Below, piece after piece: positions 1 through 6,142 of a DNA stretch of 6,889 bases. A model generated the notes under the pieces. The model did not search any database. It was not told the origin of the DNA and worked only from the letters and a program-made list of their open reading frames with translations. Source of the stretch: Streptosporangiaceae bacterium (GTDB taxonomy: Bacteria; Actinomycetota; Actinomycetes; Streptosporangiales; Streptosporangiaceae); assembly GCA_030039095.1 (NCBI GenBank), contig JASHQP010000265.1, forward strand, positions 1 through 6,889, written 5' to 3'. The translations under genes and the position numbers were made by a program. Position 1 is the stretch's first letter. Every line of letters starts with the position of its first letter.

Positions 1-194
1 GGTCGAGCATTCGCGCGGTGTCGGCGTAGTCGCGGGCCTCGACCCGGCTGGCCACCGCGCAGACTTTGCCGCCGGACCACGTCCTCCACGGCCAGGACCG
101 GGCCGACGAAGAGTTCGCTGATGCTGTGAACTAACTCGACCGCGTCGCGCCCGCCCCCATGCCGCGGAGGAGCTTCGGCGGTTTAGACCGACCA
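1..194 (-). pseudogene. AbiEii/AbiGii-like nucleotidyltransferase, C-terminal part, frameshifted and cut by window edge
   Basis: Reading leftward from a TAA just above 194, one frame gives ...DAVELVHSISELFVGPVLAVEDVV. A second frame then gives GGKVCAVASRVEARDYADTARMLD up to the edge. Joined, this has the 'L-x-(V/L)-E-D-(L/V)...K-x-CA-(L/V)...R-x-E-x-RD-(Y/F)-x-D' pattern of the C-terminal half of AbiEii-type nucleotidyltransferases, which act as toxins or abortive-infection effectors. The frame break lies near 74-76, where one extra C would explain the shift (GTCCGGCGG instead of GTCGGCGG). The N-terminal catalytic half is not seen at higher coordinates, so this piece is truncated as well as shifted. 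The rest of the gene lies outside the window. The family call rests on motif recall only; the frameshift is seen directly. Confidence 0.55.
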
Positions 195-442
195 CGGCCG
201 TTCCGACCAGATCAACCTGCTATGCATTCCTGAAGCACCCTCGCCGCACGGCCCGATTCCGCGGGCGCTCATCGGCAGAAGCGATAGTTCTTCGCGCAAC
301 TCCGTCACAGGGCATCGCGCTGTGGCTTGCGCTAACTATGGCGGGGCGTTTCGGGCGTCTACTAGGGCATGCGACCGACTAGTCCCACAGGTCACCAGCT
401 GTGGTGGGCGATGAGAAGTCCGGGGCCGGGTCGGCTGGGCGC
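195..442. other. Intergenic stretch with no supported gene
   Basis: About 250 bases between the left-edge nucleotidyltransferase remnant and the stop of the second one. Short open frames cross it, but none shows a recognisable motif, a ribosome binding site or a convincing start. No clear terminator hairpin was seen. Confidence 0.5.
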
Positions 443-968
443 TCACCCGAAGAGTTCTCGCAGCACCGCGGCGGACCGCTCGGGCAGTGGTTCGTCCGGA
501 TAGAGGTCCGCGCAGATCTGCAGGGCTTCGTCGGCTGATTCGATCCCGATGATGTCGGCAAGCACGCGCAGATCGTCGATGTCGCGTGTCCTGGCCGCAA
601 AGGCCTTCATGGCGAAGATGTGGGCTGGCGATGCCGCCGACACACGCAGCCCGGGATGGTCGAACACCCGGCGCTTGCCCGGGTCGTCCTTCCCGGAGAT
701 GTAGATGCTGCCTGCTCGTTGAGCCACCAGTAGGGCAGCCCGAGGTCGTCCGCAACGCGCCGGGCCTCCTCGATCACGATCCCGTGGGGGACGAATGTTG
801 CGTCGATGTCGCGGGTCACGCGGGTGGCGTCGTAGGCCAGGGCCTGGCGGCGCCGCCAACGATGAAGACATCCGCGACGACGCCTCTGCGGGCCAGGCAC
901 TCGCCCAAGGCGGTAAAGGCTCGTTCCATCTCGGCCCGGCCGAACAGGGCATCGTCAGCTTTGGTCAC
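443..968 (-). pseudogene. Nucleotidyltransferase (DUF6036/AbiEii-like), two frameshifts
   Basis: Three successive minus-strand frames make one protein. It starts at GTG 968-966 (VTKADDALFGRAEMERAF...VFIVGGAA), continues as ALAYDATRVTRDIDATFVP...LPYWWLNEQ, and ends SIYISGKDDPGKRRVFDHPG...AVLRELFG with TGA at 445-443. GGAA followed by DID is the nucleotidyltransferase-fold signature (hGG, then DxD metal ligands). Breaks lie at about 844/845 and 709-713. Each needs one missing base; at the first, restoring a T gives GGAAMALAYD. The 526-base span plus two bases is 528, exactly 176 codons including the stop. The restored frame has no internal stop. Its GTG overlaps the upstream gene's stop (GTGA), as in translationally coupled pairs. 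Such proteins are commonly toxin-like enzymes that transfer nucleotides to RNA or protein targets; that activity is inferred from the family. The gene is probably inactive as written. Confidence 0.7.
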
Positions 969-1346
969 GCGGCGTCCAGGTCGCGGGCCGACAGGTAGAC
1001 GCCATGCTTGCGGAACGCTGCTGGCGCCCAGACCAGCGCTTCGGCCCGCTGGATCTTCAGTTCTGCCGGAAACCATGGCCGCTGCAACACCCGGGACTCA
1101 GCCCACGGCGGGGAGCGAGGTCGAGCCTGGCGGCAAGGTGCTCCGCCATCGCCGCCAGCAGCGCATCCCACCGCTCGTCGCCAACGGGCCCCGGCTCGGC
1201 GCGCAGCAACGACTGCTTCACGCACACCTTGACCTCGTCATTACTACGCAACCTCAGCGCGAACGGTCGGCCCACTCGCGGCCCGTCACAATCGCATGGC
1301 GCTGCTCGAAACTCAGGCGCCGACCATGTACAGGACTGATCTTCAC
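965..1346 (-). pseudogene. Unrecognised partner of the nucleotidyltransferase, two frameshifts
   Basis: Three minus-strand frames join into one small protein. It begins at GTG 1346-1344 (VKISPVHGRRLSFEQRHAIVTGREWADR), continues as FALRLRSNDEVKVCVKQSLLRAEPGPVGDERW...LDLAP, and ends PWAESRVLQRPWFPAELKIQRAEALVWAPAAFRKHG...SARDLDAA with TGA at 967-965. Breaks lie near 1263-1266 and 1108-1113, each explained by one lost base. The 382-base span plus two is 384, exactly 128 codons including the stop. I cannot name the family. It is hydrophilic and mostly helical in composition, with no signal peptide or membrane segment. Its stop overlaps the GTG of the nucleotidyltransferase by GTGA, so the two form one operon, and an antitoxin or regulatory role is a reasonable guess. 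The start is uncertain: no good ribosome binding site precedes GTG 1346. Confidence 0.6.
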
Positions 1347-1369
1347 CCGCTCTGAGCTTCCGTGCGACG

Positions 1370-2221
1370 ATGACCGTAATGGAGTCTTACGTTGAGAGTC
1401 CGCCGTTGCCCGGCTTGGCAGCGGTGGTGCGGACGGTCTGGATCCAGGCAACTGGCGATGTCGCGTACGTGCAACGGCACCTGCCTACGGGCGGGGTTGA
1501 GATCCACTTTCCGATCGGCGGCCATTCCCAGCTGGTTGGTCCGCTGACCAGTGCGGAGATTGAGGTCATTCCTGCGCACACCACCATCGTGGGTGTGCGG
1601 TTCCAGCCAGGGACCGCTCCGCCCCTTCCGGCGGTGCTCGATGACCTGGTAGACCAGCGTCTTGGTCTGGCGGAACTGTGGGGAAGTTCGGTGGACCGCC
1701 TCGAGGAGGCGATGAGCACGGCCGGGACACCCCAGCAAGCGCTCGTGACCTTGCAGGCCCACCTCCTGCGGGAATTCCGGGGTGCCGGAAAGGCGGATCC
1801 GCTGGTGCGCGAAGCCGTGAAGGCACTGATGCCCTGGCACCCGGTCAGCATCGACATCCTGGCCACCCACCTGGCGCTGTCGGTCAGCCAATTGCGCCGC
1901 CGCTGCCTGCATGCAGTTGGGGTGAGCCCTAAGGTCCTCCAGCGAACGTTGCGGTTCCAGGGCTTCCTCGCGCTGGCCCAGGCTGACGCTGCCGCCTCGG
2001 GCCAGCGTGGCACGGACGGCATGGCGGGTCTGGCGGTTGACGTCGGGTACGCCGACCAGGCGCACCTTAGCCGTGAATGCCTTCGTCTGACTGCCCTCAC
2101 CCCACGCCAGCTCCTCGGCGGCAGCGTCGACCGGTGCGCCTGTGGCCATGATCATTCCGCCGCTTACGGGTCTTTCCTCGCCGCCCGGAGCAGGTGGAGC
2201 AGGTCGCCAATGCCCGCCTGA
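1370..2221 (+). CDS. AraC-family transcriptional regulator
   Basis: A 283-residue intact protein. Residues about 12-100 resemble the N-terminal beta-rich sensor domain of AraC proteins of the DUF6597 type (LPTGGVEIHFPIGG at 38-50, then VGVRFQPGTAPPL at 74-86). Residues about 145-248 are the C-terminal AraC DNA-binding domain. Its first helix-turn-helix is VSIDILATHLALSVSQLRRR (159-178), followed by GVSPKVLQRTLRFQ (184-197). The second is LAVDVGYADQAHLSRECLRLTALTPRQL (221-248), the classic 'A..GY.D..HL.R......G.TP..' signature. After the domain comes a tail with CACGHDH at 256-262, a possible metal-binding cluster. The first ATG was used; ATG 1379 is an alternative, and neither has a good ribosome binding site. 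It lies 54 bases upstream of, and co-directional with, the oxidase and reductase genes, so it is the likely local regulator. The ligand is unknown. Confidence 0.88.
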   Translation: MTVMESYVESPPLPGLAAVVRTVWIQATGDVAYVQRHLPTGGVEIHFPIGGHSQLVGPLTSAEIEVIPAHTTIVGVRFQPGTAPPLPAVLDDLVDQRLGLAELWGSSVDRLEEAMSTAGTPQQALVTLQAHLLREFRGAGKADPLVREAVKALMPWHPVSIDILATHLALSVSQLRRRCLHAVGVSPKVLQRTLRFQGFLALAQADAAASGQRGTDGMAGLAVDVGYADQAHLSRECLRLTALTPRQLLGGSVDRCACGHDHSAAYGSFLAARSRWSRSPMPA

Positions 2222-2275
2222 CCCTGCGCGATTCGTTCAAGACCTCGTTGTCGCGCCCGCCATAGGTTCGGCCTC

Positions 2276-3606
2276 GTGCCTGAGCTAGCCGACTTCCGCA
2301 GCTCTCTGGATGGCGAGTTGTTCAGCCCTGAGTCGCCGGGCTACGAAGCGATTCGCCGCCTGGTCAACGCCGCCTACCGGGAGGTGCGTCCCCGGCTCGT
2401 CGTTCTGTGCCGCTCGGATCGGGACGTCCGCCGCGCCATTACATACGCGTCAGCCACCGGGGACCGAGTCGTCCCTCGTGGCGGCGGGCACTGCTTTGCC
2501 GGCCGGTTCGTGGGCGGACGGGATCGTGCTCGACCTGTCTGGCCTCGATGGCCTTTGTGTAGCGGATGGCCGGGTTGCCACGATCGGGGCCGGTGCCCGC
2601 CTGGGACAGGTGTACACGGCGCTACACGGCTGCGGCCGGACTGTGCCAGCCGGGTGCGGTCCCACGGTCGGTATCACCGGCCTCATGCTTGGCGGCGGGA
2701 TCGGCCTGCTCGGGCGCAAGCACGGGCTGACCTGCGGCCACCTCGTCGGCGCACAGGTCGTGCTCGCAGACGGCAGCGTCGTGGATTGCGGCCAGGATCA
2801 TGAGCGAGACTTGTTCTGGGGCCTGCGCGGCGCGGGCGGCGGCCACTTCGGTGTGGTCACGTCGCTGCGGATGGACACCATCCCTGAGCCGATGACGACC
2901 CGCATCGAGGCACGCTGGCCGGATGCCGCTCTCGAGGACCTGGTCGCCGCCTGGCAAGCCTGGGCGCCAGATGCCCCGGACGAGCTCACCGCCAACCTCA
3001 CCCTCGAGTCCGAACCCGGCGCAGCTGTCCGGGCCACCCTCTTCGGCGCCGCCACCCTCGGGCAGGCATCGGCCGGAGAATTGCTGCGCGAGTTCGCCGA
3101 TCAGGTGGGCACGGCCCCTGCGATCGAGTTGCGCACCTGCATGCCTTACCACCACCTGAAGCGCACCTTCGCCGGCCTGGACCCGCGAGATCCGCCCGGG
3201 CGAGCCCTGCGAATCCGGTCGGAGTTCTTCTCCCAGGCGATGTCTGACCACACCCTCGCATCGCTTCTGACCCAGTTTCGCGGTCCAAGGACCACGGGCC
3301 GGCGGCAGCTCACGTTCACTGCGATGGGCGGGGCCTACAACAGGGTCGCCGAGAACGCCACCGCGTTTGCCCACCGCGGCGAGCGCTTCCTGCTCGAACA
3401 CATCTCCGACGCGGCTGACCCGTGGGTCGATCATTCCTGGGCGATCGCCCATGCCGACGGGTCCGGGCGTGTCTACCCCAACTTTCCCCGACCCCGCGCT
3501 CGACGACTGGGCCGCGGCGTACCACGCGGGGAACTGCCCCCGGCTGGCAGCGGTCAAGAACGCCTACGACCCGCACCGGTTCTTCGACTTCCCCCAAGCC
3601 ATCTGA
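2276..3606 (+). pseudogene. FAD-linked oxidase, berberine-bridge (BBE) type, two frameshifts
   Basis: Joined from three frames: GTG 2276 to about 2507, about 2508 to 3485, then on to TGA 3604-3606. Order: PP-loop with RGGGHCFAG (68-76, His72 matching the covalent 8-alpha-histidyl-FAD position), SWADGIVLDLSGLDG, PAGCGPTVGITGLMLGGGIG (FAD-binding domain, Cys127), a substrate domain, and a C-terminal BBE segment (DDWAAAYHAGN...VKNAYDPHRFFDFP). The breaks are one extra T at 2507/2508 (restores GRSWADG) and one extra T at 3483-3485 (restores YPNFPDPALDDW). The 1331-base span minus two is 1329, exactly 443 codons including the stop, with no other stop in frame. Family enzymes oxidise alcohols, sugars or alkaloid-like carbons with O2, covalently binding FAD. 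The substrate is unknown. As written the protein would be truncated; recent inactivation or sequencing error are both possible. The start is a weakly supported GTG. Confidence 0.82.
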
Positions 3607-3614
3607 TCACAGCG

Positions 3615-3620
3615 AAGGAG
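3615..3620 (+). promoter_or_regulatory. Ribosome binding site of the RibD-C/DHFR-like gene
   Basis: AAGGAG sits four bases before ATG 3625, in the 18-base gap after the oxidase stop. It fixes this start and allows independent translation despite the broken gene upstream. Confidence 0.75.
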
Positions 3621-3624
3621 ATAC

Positions 3625-4230
3625 ATGAGCAAGGTCTTCACCGCCCACGCCGTGTCGGTCGATGGCTATATCAGTGGCCGTACTCCCGATGGCGGTGAGC
3701 AGTTCGGGCGCGGGCTCGGTGACGCGCCCATGCTCTTCGACTGGTATATGAACGGCGACACGCCGAGCCAGGTGTTCGGCGGATTCAGGCTAAGCGAGCC
3801 GAGTGCCCGGTTCTTCGACGCCATCGCGGCGCGAATGGGCGCAGCGATAGCGGGGCGTACCACCTACGAGCATTCCAGTCATTGGGGAGGCGGCAGCCCG
3901 CACCCGACGGCGCGGCTCTTCGTCGTCAGCCACCGGCCTGCGCCCGAGATCAGCGAGAGGCAGACCCTCGTCACCACCGGCATCGAGGACGCCATCGCCG
4001 CCGCCCGCACGGCCGCCGACGGCAAAGATGTCGCCCTGATGGGCGGCGGCCTGGTCACCGAGGCTCTCAAAGCAGGGCTCGTTGATGAGCTCATCCTCCA
4101 CCAAGTGCCCATCCTGCTGGGCGCCGGCCACAGCTTCTTCCATGAGCTTCCGGAGCACGTGCACCTGCGTCTGGCGGAGGCCATCGCGGCTCCTGGCGTG
4201 ACCCACCTCCGCTATGAGGTGATGAGATGA
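3625..4230 (+). CDS. RibD C-terminal/dihydrofolate reductase-fold family protein
   Basis: A 201-residue intact protein of normal length for the family. It starts [17 protein letters not shown] (the family's 'S-x-DGY-I/V-A' opening, 11-18), has [12 protein letters not shown] (76-87, the 'GR.TYE...W' motif), LFVVSHRP (98-105), [25 protein letters not shown] (132-156, the NADPH-binding GGG turn) and [14 protein letters not shown] (159-172). This is the fold of RibD reductase and DHFR, usually an NADPH-dependent reductase of a pteridine- or pyrimidine-like carbonyl or imine. The family is broad and functionally poorly defined, so it should not be called a folate enzyme. Start ATG has an AAGGAG site. 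The stop overlaps the next start in ATGA, indicating coupled translation with the SDR gene. A related broken copy lies on the other strand at about 5699-5850. Confidence 0.88.
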   Translation: MSKVFTAHAVSVDGYISGRTPDGGEQFGRGLGDAPMLFDWYMNGDTPSQVFGGFRLSEPSARFFDAIAARMGAAIAGRTTYEHSSHWGGGSPHPTARLFVVSHRPAPEISERQTLVTTGIEDAIAAARTAADGKDVALMGGGLVTEALKAGLVDELILHQVPILLGAGHSFFHELPEHVHLRLAEAIAAPGVTHLRYEVMR

Positions 4231-5147
4231 TCCTGGTCACCGGCGGGCTGGGCATGATCGGCGCGCACACCGCCCGCGCGCTCACCGACCTCGGACAAGA
4301 GGTCGTCGTCAGCACGCACCGCCGGACCGAGGTCCCGTCGTTCCTCGCTGGCCGGGTCGCCGTGGAACCCCTCGATGTCACCGACCGGGACGCCTTCCTC
4401 GCCCTGGCCGAACGCCACGACATCACCGACATCGTTCACCTGGCCGGCAGCATCCCCGGCAAGGACCCGGTCAGTTACTTCCGCACGGACACGGCCGGCC
4501 TGCTCAACGCCCTGGACGCCGCCCGAACCTGGGGCGTACGCAGGTTCGCCGTCGCGAGCAGCCTCGGCGTGTACATCGGCCGGGCCGAGACTCCCTGGCA
4601 CGAGGACCTCGCGCTACCCACCGCGGACCTGCCGCACCTGATCATCGCATTCAAGAAGGCCGTCGAGCCGCTCACCACACACAGCCTCCAGGGCAGCAAC
4701 GTCCAGCCGGTCGTCCTCCGAATCGGGACCATATGGGGACCGCTCGTCGACCCAGAATCACCGTTCTTCTACATCCCTCCCTACCTCAACGCCGCGCTCC
4801 GCGATGGGCAGCCGCGACCGCTGCACGCCGACGACGGCGGCGACTGCTGCTACGCACCCGACGCCGGGCGCGCTATTGCCCTGCTGATGACCGCGCAGAC
4901 CCTGCGGCACGACACCTACAACGTGTCCAGCGGCCGGCCGTTCAGCAACCGCGAGTTCGCGGACGCCCTTCAGGCGGTCAGACCCGGCCTGAGGCTCAAC
5001 CTCCTGCCCGGACGGCAGCACGGCCCCGGCCAGGACCCCTACCTCGACATCACCCGGCTAAGCCACGACACCGGCTTCACGCCGGCCTTCGACGTCGCCA
5101 CGGCGGTCGCCGACTACGTCACCTGGCGCGCCCGCAATCCCCGCTGA
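4227..5147 (+). CDS. NAD(P)-dependent epimerase/dehydratase-like protein (extended SDR)
   Basis: A 306-residue intact protein. The Rossmann motif TGGLGMIG (5-12) starts almost at the N-terminus, followed by a second strand ending VVVSTHRR (27-33); basic rather than acidic residues there hint at NADP(H). LDVTD (49-53), HLAGS (71-75) and [10 protein letters not shown] (109-118) follow the extended-SDR plan. The usual catalytic YxxxK is altered: the aligned segment is [11 protein letters not shown] (137-147), placing Lys143 correctly but Ile139 where Tyr is expected. Later motifs include [11 protein letters not shown] (162-172), the substrate-pocket region, and [19 protein letters not shown] (230-248). 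The ATG lies in an ATGA overlap with the previous gene and has GAGGTG at 4216-4221. The missing Tyr means classic dehydrogenase or epimerase chemistry is doubtful; it may use another acid/base residue or serve as a binding or sensing protein. Substrate not predictable. Confidence 0.87.
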   Translation: MILVTGGLGMIGAHTARALTDLGQEVVVSTHRRTEVPSFLAGRVAVEPLDVTDRDAFLALAERHDITDIVHLAGSIPGKDPVSYFRTDTAGLLNALDAARTWGVRRFAVASSLGVYIGRAETPWHEDLALPTADLPHLIIAFKKAVEPLTTHSLQGSNVQPVVLRIGTIWGPLVDPESPFFYIPPYLNAALRDGQPRPLHADDGGDCCYAPDAGRAIALLMTAQTLRHDTYNVSSGRPFSNREFADALQAVRPGLRLNLLPGRQHGPGQDPYLDITRLSHDTGFTPAFDVATAVADYVTWRARNPR

Positions 5148-5152
5148 AGGAG
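5147..5152 (+). promoter_or_regulatory. Ribosome binding site of the PPOX-family gene
   Basis: AAGGAG begins on the last base of the SDR stop codon and lies five bases before ATG 5158. It supports that start and a shared transcript. Confidence 0.75.
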
Positions 5153-5157
5153 CACCC

Positions 5158-5541
5158 ATGCTTGACCCCGACGTGCGCCGCGTACTCGACGGCACCCCGA
5201 TCGCTCACCTCGCCACCGTCCTTCCAGACGGCTCGCCACATGCCACCCCCCTCTGGGCCGGCGCCCACGGCGACCGAATCGTCTTCCTCACCGGCCAGGG
5301 CTCGCGCAAAGCCCGAAATTTGCGCCGCGACCCCCGGATGGCGCTGTCCATCGCGCCCGCCGACAACCCGTTCCAGCCCGTTGTCGTCCGCGGGCAGGTC
5401 ATCGAATGGCTCGAGGGCGACGCGGCCTGGGAGATCATCGACGAACTATCCACGAAGTACACCGGTGCCCCCTACCCCCGAGGAGAAGAACGCGTCGTGG
5501 CCCTGATCGAGCCCGAACGGCAGACCATCGGAATCGGCTGA
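5158..5541 (+). CDS. PPOX-class split-barrel flavoprotein, probably F420-dependent (Rv1155-like)
   Basis: A 127-residue intact protein, full length for this small family. Visible signatures are IAHLATVLPDGSPHATPLW (15-33, the 'LAT...DG.P...P.W' opening strand pair), DRIVFLTGQGSRKARNLRRDPRMALSI (39-65, where SRKARNL marks the phosphate- or F420-binding loop), VVVRGQVIEWLEGDAAWEIIDELSTKYTG (75-103) and VVALIEPER (113-121). These proteins bind FMN or deazaflavin F420 as dimers and reduce small-molecule substrates. Actinomycetes make F420, and the SRKARN loop is common in the F420-using branch, so that is the favoured reading; FMN is not excluded. It is the last gene of the plus-strand run, 10 bases after the SDR stop. 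A recycling or electron-supply role for the neighbouring oxidoreductases is possible but unproven. Confidence 0.87.
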   Translation: MLDPDVRRVLDGTPIAHLATVLPDGSPHATPLWAGAHGDRIVFLTGQGSRKARNLRRDPRMALSIAPADNPFQPVVVRGQVIEWLEGDAAWEIIDELSTKYTGAPYPRGEERVVALIEPERQTIGIG

Positions 5542-5563
5542 GCAGGGCCGAGTGCATCCCCTT

Positions 5564-5588
5564 ATGCCGGCTTGAACGGCGCCGGCGT
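5564..5588 (+). terminator. Possible hairpin after the redox operon
   Basis: ATGCCGGC and GCCGGCGT can pair as an 8-bp stem (one G-T pair) around a 9-base loop, 22 bases after the PPOX-gene stop. No T-run follows, so this is at best a U-tract-less actinobacterial terminator. It could be chance in GC-rich DNA. Confidence 0.3.
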
Positions 5589-5698
5589 GGGGAACCGCCG
5601 CCTGCCCCTGCGGCCCCGGTCTGCGCCTGGACTCTGTATCCCTGGTCACCGGCAGCCCGCTGCCCCTGCGGCTGCCCGATCCCGGCGGGCGGGTCAGG

Positions 5699-5850
5699 GT
5701 CAGCTCCTAACACCCCGACGTCCATGGCGCTCGCCGCCTCCCTGGCGGTAGCGATAGCCTGCTCGATTCCGGCGGACAGGAACGTGACGCCGTCGGCGGC
5801 TTCGCCTAGGCGGTGAGCACGAAGACCGGCCCCTCCGAGACGCCCCGTAG
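5699..5850 (-). pseudogene. Fragment of a second RibD-C/DHFR-like gene
   Basis: On the minus strand one frame gives SEGPVFVLT (about 5838 down to 5813). The next frame then gives RLGEAADGVTFLSAGIEQAIATAREAASAMDVGVLGAD (down to 5699). In RibD-C/DHFR-like proteins 'PVFVLTH' is followed by '...VTFV.DGIE.A...A...A..KDV...GG', which matches this order. It also resembles LFVVSHRP...[27 protein letters not shown] of the intact gene at 3625. One lost base near 5813-5818 explains the frame switch. Neither the N-terminal start nor the C-terminal strand is present, so this is a central fragment only. It is antisense to and unconnected with the intact operon, and probably a leftover of recombination beside the attachment-site region. 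No function is expected. Confidence 0.6.
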
Positions 5851-5899
5851 ATGGCGTGCCGCCCTGCGTGCCGTCAGCTCGTCGGACCAAGATCGAAGT

Positions 5900-5921
5900 G
5901 AGTGTCAGATTGAGTGTCAGA
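5900..5921 (+). repeat. Left pair of 12-bp-period direct repeats (possible integrase arm sites)
   Basis: GAGTGTCAGA occurs at 5900-5909 and again at 5912-5921, perfectly and with a period of 12. The same period and a very similar unit (GAGTGGCA) occur at 6119-6138, on the other side of the tRNA-derived core. Paired direct repeats flanking a core are the layout of arm-type binding sites of tyrosine integrases. The repeats are seen directly; the function is inferred. Confidence 0.6.
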
Positions 5922-6026
5922 ACTGGGCTCGTGAGGGCCTATCTCGGGCTTGTGGGTGCTCGTGTGTGCTCGTGTCTTCGCTGGTCAATCCGCTCTACCT
6001 GCGGTGACCGAACTTGGCGGGGGTTC

Positions 6027-6071
6027 ATGGTAAGGAGAAGGTCTACGGTTCGATTCCGTAAGAGGGCTCCA
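6027..6071 (+). other. 3' half of tRNA-Thr(GGU): attachment-site core of an integrative element
   Basis: The 45 bases parse exactly as a tRNA 3' half: anticodon loop ATGGTAA (anticodon GGT), stem strand GGAGA, variable AGGTC, T-arm TACGG-TTCGATT-CCGTA (perfect 5-bp stem, canonical loop), acceptor strand AGAGGGC, discriminator T and encoded CCA. The bases just upstream (GGGTTC) do not pair with GGAGA, and no GCCCTCT acceptor partner or D-arm precedes, so this cannot be a working tRNA. A tRNA remnant starting in the anticodon loop and running to CCA is the standard footprint of a site-specific integrase that uses a tRNA 3' end as attB. C6026 may extend the identity by one base. No integrase gene is visible in this window. 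Confidence 0.8.
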
Positions 6072-6118
6072 GGTTGTGAAGATTTTTCGAGCATAGAACC
6101 GAGTACCTCACCTGCCGC

Positions 6119-6138
6119 GAGTGGCACTCTGAGTGGCA
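6119..6138 (+). repeat. Right pair of 12-bp-period direct repeats (possible integrase arm sites)
   Basis: GAGTGGCA occurs at 6119-6126 and 6131-6138, period 12, in the same orientation as the left pair (unit GAGTGTCA; shared consensus GAGTGKCA). It starts 48 bases after the CCA end of the tRNA-derived core. Seen directly; arm-site function is inferred. Confidence 0.55.
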
Positions 6139-6142
6139 TGAT

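Noticed and set aside
586..1395. 269-codon plus-strand frame opposite the nucleotidyltransferase module
   Set aside because: Arg/Pro/Ala-rich shadow of high-GC minus-strand coding; the minus strand carries clear motifs and the frame has no recognisable domain.
1343..2155. 270-codon minus-strand frame opposite the AraC gene
   Set aside because: Antisense shadow; the plus strand has the complete AraC signature.
2622..3557. 311-codon minus-strand frame opposite the FAD oxidase
   Set aside because: Antisense shadow of the oxidase; composition typical of reversed GC-rich codons and no motif.
5602..5672. 13-base direct repeat CTGCCCCTGCGGC at 5602-5614 and 5660-5672
   Set aside because: Low-complexity GC-rich repeat of two copies with no other structure; likely chance.
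5939..6139. 66-codon minus-strand frame containing RNRTVDLLLTM
   Set aside because: It is the antisense of the tRNA-Thr fragment; such frames are repeatedly mis-called as proteins next to tRNA genes.
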